From Sphingomonas sp. AR_OL41 (GTDB lineage Bacteria; Pseudomonadota; Alphaproteobacteria; Sphingomonadales; Sphingomonadaceae), in NCBI RefSeq assembly GCF_029911635.1, contig NZ_JARYTI010000024.1, positions 1 through 64,000 on the forward strand: DNA of 64,000 nt, given 5' to 3'. This document shows, in pieces, positions 1 through 8,875 of the stretch. The notes beneath the pieces were generated by a model. That model was not told the DNA's origin, made no database searches, and saw only the letters and a list, made by a program, of their open reading frames with translations. Every line of letters starts with the position of its first letter. Position 1 is the first letter of the stretch. A program made the position numbers and the translations under genes.

Positions 1-305
1 TAACCCGCAAATCATCAGAATATGGCCTGCCCATAACTCGCCAGCCTCCAACCCGGCTCGCGGGTTGAATCAGCTTTCACGCCCTATGGGAATCCCCCAC
101 GATTCAACTCGGTCGGATACGGGTCTAGTGTTCGGGACCGACGCTTCTCCGCCGAACACATCTCGCCGGATGTGCGCCCGCTGTCGGCGCTCACATCGGC
201 TGCAACATGCCCCGCGGACTTCGACGTTGGTCCGCGCGGACGTTTACCGAAGCTCTCGCGACGTCACAAAGTCTCAGGGCGAACGGCGAAGGCGTCGAAC
301 AAAAA
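1..305. other. Intergenic region at the left edge
   Basis: I see no gene here. The short open frames lack a Shine-Dalgarno sequence and have no recognisable protein pattern. The only structure is an inverted pair, GTTGAATC at 64-71 and GATTCAAC at 101-108, separated by 29 nt; the same octamer recurs in the prophage structural region. Confidence 0.6.
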
Positions 306-335
306 AAGGCCCCGGTCGCTAGCGACCGGGGCCTT
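306..335 (-). terminator. Rho-independent terminator of the beta-helix gene
   Basis: A perfect 30-nt palindrome (AAGGCCCCGGTCGC and its complement) is followed on the minus strand by seven T residues (307-301). It lies 28 nt past the stop of the beta-helix gene, so it should end that transcript. The stem is GC-rich and the T tract is on the minus-strand side only. Confidence 0.93.
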
Positions 336-363
336 CCTTCAGCAACCGGAAAACCGCTCGCTG

Positions 364-1317
364 TTACTTCTTTGCGATGACCGTCGTGAAGGCACCATCG
401 GTGACGTTGTTCGCCACGCGGTTATCACCAAAGCTGTACGCCGTCGACGAATTCAGCAGGGCTACGCCGGTGGTGTTGTCGGTGATCGTGTTGTTGCCGA
501 AGTACGGCGCATAAGCGGTATTAACCGCGACACCGAAGGCGAGGCGCGTGAAGGTCGAATTTGTGACTGTGATCGAGGTCACGCCCGTGCCGAGCGGGGC
601 CTTGATGTTCAGGCCGACATTGCCGCCCGAAACGATGCTGTCATCGACAAGCGCATAGATGCCGCCACCGGATTTGCCGGTGAGGTCGATGCGGAGGCCG
701 ACAGTGCTATTGTTCTGCACGGTCGCATGCTTCAGCGTGAAGTTGACCTGGGCGTTGGAGGCCGGGCTCACCAGGATGCCGTTGACGCCATCCGTGACCG
801 AGACGTTCTCGAGCGCGACGTTGGAGATCGAATTGGTCGGCGCGACGCTGACCGCATAGCTCGCAGTGGTGAAACCGCGGAACTTCGAGTTCGCAATGCG
901 AAGCGAACCGCCGGACACGAACGACACGCCGCTCGCCGGGCCAGCCACGCCCTGGAAATCGAGACCGCTGATCGTCACGGCATCGGTTGCGCCAGCAGCG
1001 ACCGTCAGACCGGTAACGCCGGTGGAAACGAGCACGCCGGCCTCAGTGCCGTCGCACACGATGCTGACGGCCTTGGTGATCGTCGCCGTGCCGAAGCCGC
1101 CCCCATCAAGGCAATTCACTTCGCCGCCGGCATTGGTGTTGGCAAGCGCCGCAGCAAAGGTCTGGCAAGGCGCCGTGCGGCTGCACGGGTTTGCATCGTT
1201 ACCGACGCCTGAAACCCAGGTGCGAGTCGATTGCGCGGCAGCGGGCGCGCTGAGCAGCACACCTGTCGATACGAGAGCAGCAAAACCTACCGAAATTGTT
1301 CTAAAAGACGAGATCAT
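364..1317 (-). CDS. Secreted right-handed beta-helix repeat protein
   Basis: A 317-residue exported protein. I chose ATG 1317 because AGGGGGACAG lies 5-8 nt upstream and the product then begins with a clean signal peptide (MISSFRTISVGFAALVSTG) ending near APAAAQ. The mature part carries an N-terminal segment with paired cysteines (NPCSRTAPCQTF) and then successive short beta-strand turns rich in Asn, Val, Gly and Thr (for example NVALENVSV, NSTFTRLAFGV), typical of parallel beta-helix surface or periplasmic proteins. No catalytic residues stand out, so it may bind or modify a polysaccharide or be structural. It is a single-gene unit with its own terminator. The frame runs open further upstream but without an RBS. 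Confidence 0.85.
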   Translation of the reverse strand: MISSFRTISVGFAALVSTGVLLSAPAAAQSTRTWVSGVGNDANPCSRTAPCQTFAAALANTNAGGEVNCLDGGGFGTATITKAVSIVCDGTEAGVLVSTGVTGLTVAAGATDAVTISGLDFQGVAGPASGVSFVSGGSLRIANSKFRGFTTASYAVSVAPTNSISNVALENVSVTDGVNGILVSPASNAQVNFTLKHATVQNNSTVGLRIDLTGKSGGGIYALVDDSIVSGGNVGLNIKAPLGTGVTSITVTNSTFTRLAFGVAVNTAYAPYFGNNTITDNTTGVALLNSSTAYSFGDNRVANNVTDGAFTTVIAKK

Positions 1318-2024
1318 GATCTGTCCCCCTGTAATGACCGCCGGCACCCCCGGCACGCTACCGGCACGCCCGGTGTCGGTAAACGCTAGCTTAACTCTGT
1401 ATCCGGGACCAACGAAAATCGTCGATTCCGGCGCAAGAATTTGCGCGGGAATGTGTCGCAAAGGGGCAATGTTGATCGAAATCAGATTTTTACCGGCGCG
1501 GGACCCGGGAAAGGAAGCGGCACCGCGCGAAAAAGCCGCCCTAATAAATTGATTCCTTACAAAATTATTTCACGGCAAATACTCTGAAATAGGGTGGACG
1601 GTGCCGCCCAAAAGATTGGGATTCGCAGCAGCTTTGGGTCGTTACTCAAGTGTTGTGAAATAGGACTGGAGAACAAGAGTGCAGATCAGATCGAAAAGAA
1701 TGACGAAAGGAGACTAGACAGGGCAGCGAGAAATCCGAACAATCTCGGTCAAGCGCCACGCATCATGCCGCGATTGCGTGCGACGAACCGTTCATCGCAG
1801 TATTTTCATGCCTGCCTACTTGGAAAGCGGGGCGTGCAGCGATCACGGCGCAATGCACGGTCCAGGCCCGTCTGAAGTCGCCTGCGAATCATCGGCGGCT
1901 GAGGTCGAACCCCAGCCGCCGCGACGGAAAGCATGGACGGCTTCGGCAGAAGGGTCGACGGCGGCGGCGCCTCTGCCCCCAAAGCAGGTGGCAATGGCCG
2001 GGTTCGCACGACGCGACAGCACAT
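1318..2024. other. Intergenic region between beta-helix and glucosidase genes
   Basis: About 700 nt without a convincing gene. An AT-rich patch at roughly 1540-1600 is the likeliest place for the promoter of the minus-strand beta-helix gene, but I cannot assign clear -35/-10 boxes. A 93-codon plus-strand frame starting near 1594 has no RBS and atypical composition and is not called. Confidence 0.5.
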
Positions 2025-3458
2025 CTACACCAAGGCGTTGCGTCTGATCAGCTCGCGATACCATGCCGCGCTCAGCTTGGGCGTGCGCGTCTGGGTGGCG
2101 AAGTCGACATGATAGAGACCGAAACGCTTGGTATAGCCATCGGCCCATTCGAAATTGTCCATCAGGCTCCACAGGAAATAGCCCTTGAGCGGAAAACCTT
2201 CCTGCGTGGCGCGGTGAAATTCGGTGAGGTAATTGCGAAGGTACATGATGCGATCGGGATCATCGACGCGGCCATTGACGACAGGGTCGTCCGCCGAGCA
2301 GCCGTTCTCGGAGATATAGAGCGCCTTCGGCTTCCACAATTCGCTGACCGTGCGCACCGCCCAATAGGCCACCTCAGGCCCGACATAGAGCCAGGGCGAT
2401 GCCATGCGCGGCGATGACGGCAGATGCGGCAAGATCGCATAGCCAGCGGCCGAGGCGTCGGCGCGGACATAGTTCGGCGCGTAGACATTGAGCGCGACAA
2501 AATCGAGCCGGCTGCCGATCGCCGCCATGTCGCCGCTCGCCACCTTGGGGGCGTTACCCGCTTCGCGCGCGAGATATCCATCGGTGTAACGGCCCTCCAT
2601 GACCGCCGTCAGGAACATCGCATTCTCCTCGCGCACGGCATGCTTTGCCGCGGCGATATGTTCGGGCGTCTCGATCACCGGCACATAGAAGTTCGTGTTG
2701 TCGGCGATGCCGACCTGCGTGGCAGGTCGCGCATGCGCGCGGATCGCCTGGACACCCAGACCATGCGCCAGCACGCCGTGATGGCGGATCTGGTTTACGG
2801 CAGCGGCCGGCAGTTGCAGGCCGGGGGCATGCCTACCTTCCTGATGGCCAATGTCGGTAAAGCAGCGCAGTTCGTTGACCGTGATGAAATGATGGACGCG
2901 GTCGGACAGTTTGCCCGCCATCAAACCCGCATAGTCGGCGAAGGCCAGTGCGGTGTCGCGCGATTGCCAGCCGCCGGGCAGCGCTTGCGGCAGGTCCCAG
3001 TGGAACAAGGTGACATAGGGCGTAATCCCGGCCGCAAGCAGCGCGTCGATCACGCGGTTATAATAATCGACGCCCTTTTGGTTCGGCGTGCCGCGACCAT
3101 CGGGAAAGATCCGCGACCAGGCGATCGACATGCGATAGGCCCGCACGCCGAGCTGCTTGAGCAGCGCGATGTCCTCGCGGTAACGATGATAGCTGTCGCA
3201 CGCGACGTCGCCATTATCGCCATTGGCGATGCGACCCGGCGTATGGGAGAAAATGTCCCAGTTGGTCTGTCCACGTCCGTCCTCGGCGACGGCGCCCTCG
3301 ATCTGATAGGACGCGGTGGCGCAGCCCCACAGGAAATCGGCCGGAAAGCCGAGATCGCTCGCCCGCCTCGGCGCGATGGCGGCCTGCACCGCACCCTGGC
3401 CGCCCGCCAGCACGCTACCCGCCGCCAGCCCGGTCCTGATGAAATCCCGTCGATCCAT
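2025..3458 (-). CDS. Family 1 beta-glucosidase, Tat-exported
   Basis: A 477-residue glycoside hydrolase family 1 enzyme that should hydrolyse beta-glucosides in the periplasm. The N-terminus MDRRDFIRTG followed by an Ala-rich stretch is a twin-arginine signal, unusual because many GH1 enzymes are cytosolic. The start at 3458 is preceded by GAGGGAGA; an ATG 21 nt upstream has no RBS. Family landmarks are visible: FLWGCATASYQIEG near the mature start, TLFHWDLPQAL, the acid/base glutamate in TVNEL (the usual Pro after Glu is Leu) and the nucleophile in YISENG, plus WSLMDNFEWADGY. It is the last gene of the minus arm of the glucoside locus and has a LacI-type operator candidate 38 nt upstream. 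Confidence 0.93.
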   Translation of the reverse strand: MDRRDFIRTGLAAGSVLAGGQGAVQAAIAPRRASDLGFPADFLWGCATASYQIEGAVAEDGRGQTNWDIFSHTPGRIANGDNGDVACDSYHRYREDIALLKQLGVRAYRMSIAWSRIFPDGRGTPNQKGVDYYNRVIDALLAAGITPYVTLFHWDLPQALPGGWQSRDTALAFADYAGLMAGKLSDRVHHFITVNELRCFTDIGHQEGRHAPGLQLPAAAVNQIRHHGVLAHGLGVQAIRAHARPATQVGIADNTNFYVPVIETPEHIAAAKHAVREENAMFLTAVMEGRYTDGYLAREAGNAPKVASGDMAAIGSRLDFVALNVYAPNYVRADASAAGYAILPHLPSSPRMASPWLYVGPEVAYWAVRTVSELWKPKALYISENGCSADDPVVNGRVDDPDRIMYLRNYLTEFHRATQEGFPLKGYFLWSLMDNFEWADGYTKRFGLYHVDFATQTRTPKLSAAWYRELIRRNALV

Positions 3459-3495
3459 TTGGCGTCTCCCTCTCGTCATTCACTGTGCCGATATC

Positions 3496-3511
3496 ATGTC
3501 AACGTTGTCAA
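3496..3511 (-). promoter_or_regulatory. Candidate LacI-family operator before the glucosidase
   Basis: On the minus strand this reads TTGACAACGTTGACAT, one mismatch from the palindrome TGACAACGTTGTCA with the central CG typical of LacI/GalR operators. Its first ten bases recur exactly at 8745-8736 in front of the TonB receptor. The neighbouring lacI-type gene makes it the likely regulator (inference). Confidence 0.55.
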
Positions 3512-3553
3512 AATTGCGCCGCGGTGGCGAGGTGTGGGCGCGCCGCGTTCATC

Positions 3554-4585
3554 CTATCGATTGAGCTTGTGCAGCACCTGCGCCCGCAACCGCCGCGCGG
3601 CCGTTTCATCGAGCGGTGCGAGCGGTCCCCGCGCATGCGCCGGCAGATGCGCGCCGGCCTGTTGCGCCGGGCCAAAGACATAATAGTCGAACAGCACGCG
3701 CCATGCCTGTTTCTCCGCGAGCGGGCGATCGCGCAGCGAGAGTAGGCCATGCAGCAAGGTCGTCATCGGCGAGTCGGCAAAGGGCTGCGCCTCGTTCCAC
3801 CAGTAATTGACCAGCACGTTGAAGCGATCGAGCGCCTCGACCTGATGCCACCATAGCGCCGGATAGATGAGGACGTCCCCGGGCTCCATCTCGGCGATCT
3901 CGCCAGCCGCCGCTGCTAAGGGGAAACCGGGATGAAGCGCCAGATCGGGCGCGGCGAAGTTCACCATGCTCACCACCTGCCCGCCCGGTGTCGGTTCGAG
4001 CGGCCCGGGGTACAGGTTCGGGGTCTGGCCGGGCGGGAACAAGGTGAAGCGCCGCCGCCCGACCGCGCAGACCGCGATGTTGTTCGACATGTCCCAATGC
4101 GCCGACGCGATCGTCCGGTTGCCGATCCAGATGCTCGCCAGCGGTGGAAAGCAGCCGAGCGATTCGCTCACCACCGGCAGCGGATTTTCCTCTGCGAAAC
4201 CGGGCAGATAGAGAGCGAGATCGGTCGAGCCGATATAGCGGGCAGGTGCATCGGGATCGTCGAGATGAGCGCGGATCAGCGCCAGGTAATCGCTCAGCCC
4301 GGTGCGCTCGCGCGCGAAGTTCATGGCCGTGAGGTCGGCATCGTAGAAGAATCTGCCCCCCGCCGCGCTATCGGCGGTGTAACCGGTGATCGGGCGCCCG
4401 GTATCGAACCGCGCGAGATAGACGATCGCCGCCTCGGCGGACTCGCGCCCCTTTGCGACCAGCGGCCAGTGCGCAGCCAGCCCCTTCACTATCACCGGCG
4501 CGGGCGCGTGGAGCAGCGCCTCGAGATCGGCGGACGCGATATCTTTCGCCTCGATGACACGCGTATGGCGGGTGATCGCGACCAC
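3554..4585 (-). CDS. Cupin-like (JmjC-type fold) protein of the TonB/SapC locus
   Basis: A 343-residue protein of the cupin_8/JmjC-like superfamily. Metal-ligand candidates are the His and Asp in SAHWDMSNN and the distal His in WWHQVE, followed by the conserved FNVLVNYWWNE. Members of this family are regularly encoded beside SapC, TonB receptors and halogenase-like proteins in Caulobacter, Xanthomonas and sphingomonads. They may be Fe(II)/2-oxoglutarate hydroxylases, but the substrate is unknown. It starts with GTG at 4585, only 2 nt after the sapC stop, so the two are translationally linked. Confidence 0.85.
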   Translation of the reverse strand: MVAITRHTRVIEAKDIASADLEALLHAPAPVIVKGLAAHWPLVAKGRESAEAAIVYLARFDTGRPITGYTADSAAGGRFFYDADLTAMNFARERTGLSDYLALIRAHLDDPDAPARYIGSTDLALYLPGFAEENPLPVVSESLGCFPPLASIWIGNRTIASAHWDMSNNIAVCAVGRRRFTLFPPGQTPNLYPGPLEPTPGGQVVSMVNFAAPDLALHPGFPLAAAAGEIAEMEPGDVLIYPALWWHQVEALDRFNVLVNYWWNEAQPFADSPMTTLLHGLLSLRDRPLAEKQAWRVLFDYYVFGPAQQAGAHLPAHARGPLAPLDETAARRLRAQVLHKLNR

Positions 4586-4587
4586 AA

Positions 4588-5304
4588 TCAGCCGAGCGCG
4601 CGTTTGCGGTTCTTGAGCGCGATAAGCCGCTCGATATTGCCCAGCGACGCCACGACGTGGAAAGCGAGCGCGAGAAAGCCGGCGCGATGCAATCGTTCGA
4701 GGGCTACCCCGTCGAGCGCGGCGAGTGAAGCTGCGCCGATCGTATGGAAATCGACGAGATCGTAGCGCAGCGTGTCATCGAGCTGAATCTCGAGCCTGAC
4801 CGGCTCGATCAATCCCGCATCGGCGAAGGCGGCGAACATCGGCGCCTGCGCGGCGTGCCCGACATGTATCAGGCGCAGCAATTCGCTCATGCGATCAAGC
4901 ATTTCAGCATTGCCACCATGCGGCCGGAACAGCGGCACGCCACGGTCGCGCGTGACGCGTGGATCGTCGAGGTCGATATGGATCATCGGCTCGCGCGCGC
5001 CATCGTCGCGCTCGTGCAGTCCGATCGAAAACGGCCCCCGCGCCAGCAGCGCAGGGACGTGGCGCGTCGTCCAGCGCGTCTCGTCGAGAAACAGATTCTC
5101 GCCCGGATCGAGCCCCAGCAAGGCGAGGGCCTGAAAATCTCCCTGCGCGTCGCGGCGAAAGACGATCGGATAGTCGCGCTGCGCCGCCTCGAATTCGGTC
5201 GGCAGCACGGGCACTTGATTGACCGCGTCGCCCCAGGCCGCGCCGCGCTCCGCGATGACGCGGAGATCGTGATGTTCGACCGGATTGAGCAGCACGATGT
5301 TCAT
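4588..5304 (-). CDS. SapC family protein
   Basis: A 238-residue SapC-like protein (named after an S-layer-associated gene of Campylobacter, real function unsettled). I chose ATG 5304 because family members begin with a sequence like MNIVLLNPVEHHDLRV; a start 30 nt upstream is possible. Recognisable features are the VLPTEFEAAQRDYPIVFRRD segment and the LLGLDPGENLFLDE segment. There is no signal peptide. It sits between the TonB receptor and the cupin-like gene, and the set is probably expressed when a glycan or glucoside is imported. Confidence 0.88.
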   Translation of the reverse strand: MNIVLLNPVEHHDLRVIAERGAAWGDAVNQVPVLPTEFEAAQRDYPIVFRRDAQGDFQALALLGLDPGENLFLDETRWTTRHVPALLARGPFSIGLHERDDGAREPMIHIDLDDPRVTRDRGVPLFRPHGGNAEMLDRMSELLRLIHVGHAAQAPMFAAFADAGLIEPVRLEIQLDDTLRYDLVDFHTIGAASLAALDGVALERLHRAGFLALAFHVVASLGNIERLIALKNRKRALG

Positions 5305-5408
5305 CGATCGACGGGTCCCGACTGGAAGGGGCATTGCGCTTGCGCAGGCCGTGTCAGCATGATGCCCTCATCTTGCGAGAGCAAGCTTCGCGGGGTCCGG
5401 AAAAAATC

Positions 5409-5434
5409 GGGGGCCACGGCATGCCGCGGCCCCC
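5409..5434 (-). terminator. Terminator after the TonB receptor gene
   Basis: A 12-bp stem (GGGGGCCGCGGC pairing with GCCGTGGCCCCC, one G-T pair) is followed on the minus strand by GATTTTTT. It lies between the receptor and sapC. It could act as a partial terminator that lowers sapC-cupin-glucosidase expression relative to the abundant outer-membrane receptor. Confidence 0.82.
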
Positions 5435-5478
5435 TTTCCCCCTTTTGCCTGTGCGGAGCGCGTCACCTGACGGGTTTG

Positions 5479-8400
5479 TCAGAAGCGATAGCGCGCGCCA
5501 AACAGGAAACGGCGCTGGCCTTCCTGGACGAGCCAGATCTGGTTCGGCGACCGGCCATAGGTCCTGACGCCTTCCTTGTTGAGGTTGATCCCCTCGAAGG
5601 ACAGCGCGAGGTGCGGCGTCACGTCGTAGGAGATGTTGAGATCCACCTGGCTGTACGGGGCGGTGAATTCCGGGCTGTGGAAACCGTCGCGATTGGCCCG
5701 CGAAAGGAACTTGGCGCGGTAATTGTAGCTCAGTCTCGCCGAGATGCCGTTCTTGTCGTAGATCAGCGTCGCGTTCGCCGTATCGCTCAGGCCGACCAGG
5801 GCGAACTGGTTGACGTTCGGATCCGCCGCCACGTCGATCCCGACATTGCCGCGCACCAGCGTGTACGCCGCCGAGACGCCGAAGCCTGAATTGCCGAAGA
5901 AATATTGCCCGGCGATTTCGAAGCCGTAGATCTCGGCGTCCTTGTTGTTGACCGGCGTGTTGACGTTGAAATTGAACAGCGGATCATTGGCATTGGCGAT
6001 GATGTCGACCGCCGCGAGCGTCGAGTCGACGAACGCCTGGTTGAGCGCCCGCGTCGCCGGATTATAGTTGGCCGAGAAGGTCGCGGTCGCCGCCGCGAGG
6101 CTGCCGGTCTGCTGCAACAATGCCGTCATGGTGAACAGGTTGACGTCGGTGATGTCGGCTCCGAGCCCCTGCAACGCCGCCTTGGCCGAGCCCGAACGGC
6201 TCCCCGCCGCACCCGAGCTGGGATCGCGCAGGCCGAACAGATTACGCTGCACCACCGAGTTGCCGATGAAATTGTGCACGCGCTTGTCGAACACGCCAAG
6301 CGAGATGTAACTATCTGGCTTGAAATAATATTCCAGCGACAGATCGAGATTGTCCGAGATCAGCGGCTGGAGATTGGCATTGCCCGAGGAGCCGCCGGCC
6401 TGTCCGCCCACCGCCGTCGCATCGTTGGGCGTGCCGACCGAGATCGACGCGAACAGATTGCCGAAATCGGGCCGCGAAATCGTCCGGCCGAACGAGAAGC
6501 GACCGATCAGATTACGCTTGAGCTCGATCTGGAAATCCATCCCGGGCAAAAAGTTGGTGTAGCGCCCGTTGTCGGTCACCGCCTGATAGGTCGAGGACAC
6601 GTCGGTGGTGAAGTCGTTGTCGGACTGCCAGCGAATGTCGATCGGGATCGCCTGTAGCGAGTTGGCGTGGACCGTCGTCTTTTCGAAGCGGACACCTGCG
6701 ACGAGGCTGGCCTTGTGATCGCCGATCTCGCCCTTCCAGGTGACCTGGCCATAAGCTGCGAAAATATCTTCCTTCACGCGATCGTCGGCGAAGCCGTTGA
6801 TCGAGCTTGGGCTGCCCTTGGCGGCATAGAAGGACGATAGGGCATTGTAGAGCGCGGTCGGATCCTGCGCGCGGAATGCCTTCAACCCATCGCCCGTCGC
6901 CATGGTATTGTTGTCATGAAAGGCACAGACCAGGCAGAAGGGCTGGACTATTCCCGGCGCGATTGCATTTACGTCGCGCGGCTGAGCGTTGCCCCAGTCG
7001 CCCAGCGTCTGATAATAGCTCGTCTGGGTCGCGTGCGTGTCGGTCGTGCGATAGTCAGCACCGAAGTCGAAGCGGCTGCCGCCGCCGAGATCCCAGCCGG
7101 CATCGAGGCGGATTTCCTTGATACGCTGGCTGAGGGTCGTCGCCACCTGACGGCCGACCTGGCTGCCGAGATCGCCGACGTCGAGCACGCCATTGCCATT
7201 GCCCTTGACCACGGGATGTGACGCGCTGGTCGTTGCCGGATCGACGAAGGTCACCGTCTGGACCGGGAAGCCATTGCTGTAATCGACCGAGTGGGCCGCC
7301 AGCGTCGGCGAACTGATCGCCACCAGCGTCGAGCTCATGCCATTGGGGTTGTTCGGCGTGCTGTTCGACTTGCCGATATGGCCGTCGAGCGTGAGGCGGA
7401 AGCGATCGGTCACGTCCCATTTGGCGTTCAGGCCGAAATCATAGAGCTCGCTTTTCTGCGCGCGATATTGCTGCTCGAAACCGGCATCCTTGGTTTCGCC
7501 GGTAATCACCTCATGGAGGTAGGTCGTCGTCGCCACCGAATGACCGGAATCGAAGGTCACGACGTCGAACGGACGGTTGAACCAGTTCGCTTCGTCGGAG
7601 CGACGCTCTGCCAGCTTGTTGCGGGCATAGAGCACGTCCGCGGTGATATCGAGCGTCTCGGTTGGCTTGAATTGCATCACCGCCTGGCCGTTGAGGCGTT
7701 CGCGGGTGCCCTCGCCGAAATGGTAGCGGAAATCGTTCGGCCGCGCGACGAGGGTGTTGGCGTTGGTCGGCGCATTGTTGATCTTGGTCGCGGCATTGAC
7801 GTTGCCATTCGCCGGATCGAGGAACTGCGCCAGCGTAGTGATGTTCCAACCGTTCGACGTCGCGCTGACATTGCTGAAATTACGCTTCTGATAGCTGCCG
7901 AACAGCGAGATGCCGAAGGTCTGGTCGGGGTTGCTCCAGCTGGCCAGGCCCGAGACCTCAGGCGTGACATGCGAGCCGCAGCTGACGCAGTCATTGGTGC
8001 TCATGTCGTAGACGGCCTTGGCACCGATCGTGCCGTTGAAGCCCGATTCACGCGCGTCGAGCGGGCGACGCGTCACCACGTTGATCGTCGCACCGATACC
8101 ACCAGAGGGAACCTGCGCCCGGCTCGTCTTGTAGACCTCGAGCGTCCGCACGCCTTCCGATGCGAGGTTCGAAAAGTCGAACGAGCGGCTGTTGTTGCGG
8201 TTGAAGTCGGCGCTCTCGTCGCCGCCGACGGTAGTCTGCTCGGTCGCGGCAAGCTGGCGCCCATTGAGCGTGACGAGGTTATATTGCGGCCCGAAGCCGC
8301 GCACCGTCACGTCGGCGCCCTCGCCGTTACGACGGTTGATCGACACGCCGGTAATGCGCTGCAGCGACTCGGCGAGGTTGGTGTCGGGGAACTTGCCGAT

Positions 8401-8637
8401 GTCCTCAGCGGAAATGGCATCGACGATGCCGGTCGAGTCGCGCTTGATCGCGATCGATCGCTCGAGCGAGGCGCGGATGCCGGTAACGACGACTTCATCG
8501 GCGAGCGGCGGCTCCGCCTGCTGGCCAGCAGGAGCAGCAGCCTGGGCAAGCGCGGCGCCGGGTGCGGCGAGACAAACAGCGATAGCGATGGTCGATGTGG
8601 TACGCACGAGCGCGCGATGCGGGACAAAACCCTTCAT
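5479..8637 (-). CDS. TonB-dependent outer-membrane receptor (Xanthomonas/Caulobacter type)
   Basis: A 1052-residue outer-membrane receptor likely to import a glucoside or oligosaccharide using TonB energy. ATG 8637 follows GGAGGGGA and gives a signal peptide ending near PGAALAQ. The TonB-box region and plug follow (EVVVTGIRASLERS, then IGKFPDTNLAESLQRITGV and VTVRGFGPQYN), the signature of the TIGR01782 family. The rest is a beta-barrel ending in the required C-terminal Phe (FGARYRF). It is the first gene of the minus arm and is separated from the rest by a terminator. The divergent lacI-type gene and the operator over its -35 box suggest induction by the imported sugar. Confidence 0.95.
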   Translation of the reverse strand: MKGFVPHRALVRTTSTIAIAVCLAAPGAALAQAAAPAGQQAEPPLADEVVVTGIRASLERSIAIKRDSTGIVDAISAEDIGKFPDTNLAESLQRITGVSINRRNGEGADVTVRGFGPQYNLVTLNGRQLAATEQTTVGGDESADFNRNNSRSFDFSNLASEGVRTLEVYKTSRAQVPSGGIGATINVVTRRPLDARESGFNGTIGAKAVYDMSTNDCVSCGSHVTPEVSGLASWSNPDQTFGISLFGSYQKRNFSNVSATSNGWNITTLAQFLDPANGNVNAATKINNAPTNANTLVARPNDFRYHFGEGTRERLNGQAVMQFKPTETLDITADVLYARNKLAERRSDEANWFNRPFDVVTFDSGHSVATTTYLHEVITGETKDAGFEQQYRAQKSELYDFGLNAKWDVTDRFRLTLDGHIGKSNSTPNNPNGMSSTLVAISSPTLAAHSVDYSNGFPVQTVTFVDPATTSASHPVVKGNGNGVLDVGDLGSQVGRQVATTLSQRIKEIRLDAGWDLGGGSRFDFGADYRTTDTHATQTSYYQTLGDWGNAQPRDVNAIAPGIVQPFCLVCAFHDNNTMATGDGLKAFRAQDPTALYNALSSFYAAKGSPSSINGFADDRVKEDIFAAYGQVTWKGEIGDHKASLVAGVRFEKTTVHANSLQAIPIDIRWQSDNDFTTDVSSTYQAVTDNGRYTNFLPGMDFQIELKRNLIGRFSFGRTISRPDFGNLFASISVGTPNDATAVGGQAGGSSGNANLQPLISDNLDLSLEYYFKPDSYISLGVFDKRVHNFIGNSVVQRNLFGLRDPSSGAAGSRSGSAKAALQGLGADITDVNLFTMTALLQQTGSLAAATATFSANYNPATRALNQAFVDSTLAAVDIIANANDPLFNFNVNTPVNNKDAEIYGFEIAGQYFFGNSGFGVSAAYTLVRGNVGIDVAADPNVNQFALVGLSDTANATLIYDKNGISARLSYNYRAKFLSRANRDGFHSPEFTAPYSQVDLNISYDVTPHLALSFEGINLNKEGVRTYGRSPNQIWLVQEGQRRFLFGARYRF

Positions 8638-8717
8638 GACATTCCCCTCCATGACCGCAATCCCTGAAATTGCGGGTCGACTGCTGCCCGTTTTGGGCAG
8701 CTCGTCGTCGAATGATA

Positions 8718-8745
8718 GCGATACCAAAATGTCTTACGTTGTCAA
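8718..8745 (-). promoter_or_regulatory. Promoter and candidate LacI operator of the TonB receptor
   Basis: On the minus strand TTGACA (8745-8740) and TATCGC (8723-8718) are separated by 16 bp and form a plausible sigma70 promoter. The operator candidate TTGACAACGTAAGACAT (8745-8729) covers the -35 box and shares its first ten bases with the motif in front of the glucosidase gene, so bound repressor would block polymerase. An 8-bp inverted pair, GCGATACC (8718-8725) and GGTATCGC (8759-8766), brackets the region. Confidence 0.5.
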
Positions 8746-8875
8746 TTATCATTTTTTCGGTATCGCCAAAATCGGCAAGAAGAGTTGCGAACACGCGGTT
8801 GTTCGCCGCATGGGGCGTGAACTTGACAAAATGCACTGACATCGCTGTCGTACGAACCAGCCCGCCTCGGGCGCT

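Noticed and set aside
65..322. 85-codon plus-strand ORF at the left edge
   Set aside because: Arg/Ser-rich product without RBS, running into the terminator of the opposite gene.
1594..1875. 93-codon plus-strand ORF in the intergenic region
   Set aside because: No RBS, atypical composition and no recognisable pattern.
7291..8667. 458-codon plus-strand ORF inside the TonB receptor gene
   Set aside because: Antisense shadow; the receptor plug motifs on the minus strand prove the coding frame.
8718..8766. GCGATACC/GGTATCGC inverted pair as a phage-type operator
   Set aside because: It resembles the ATACC/GGTAT arms, but the spacing is 33 nt between half-sites rather than 5 bp and it lies in the host locus; noted only as a bracket of the receptor promoter.
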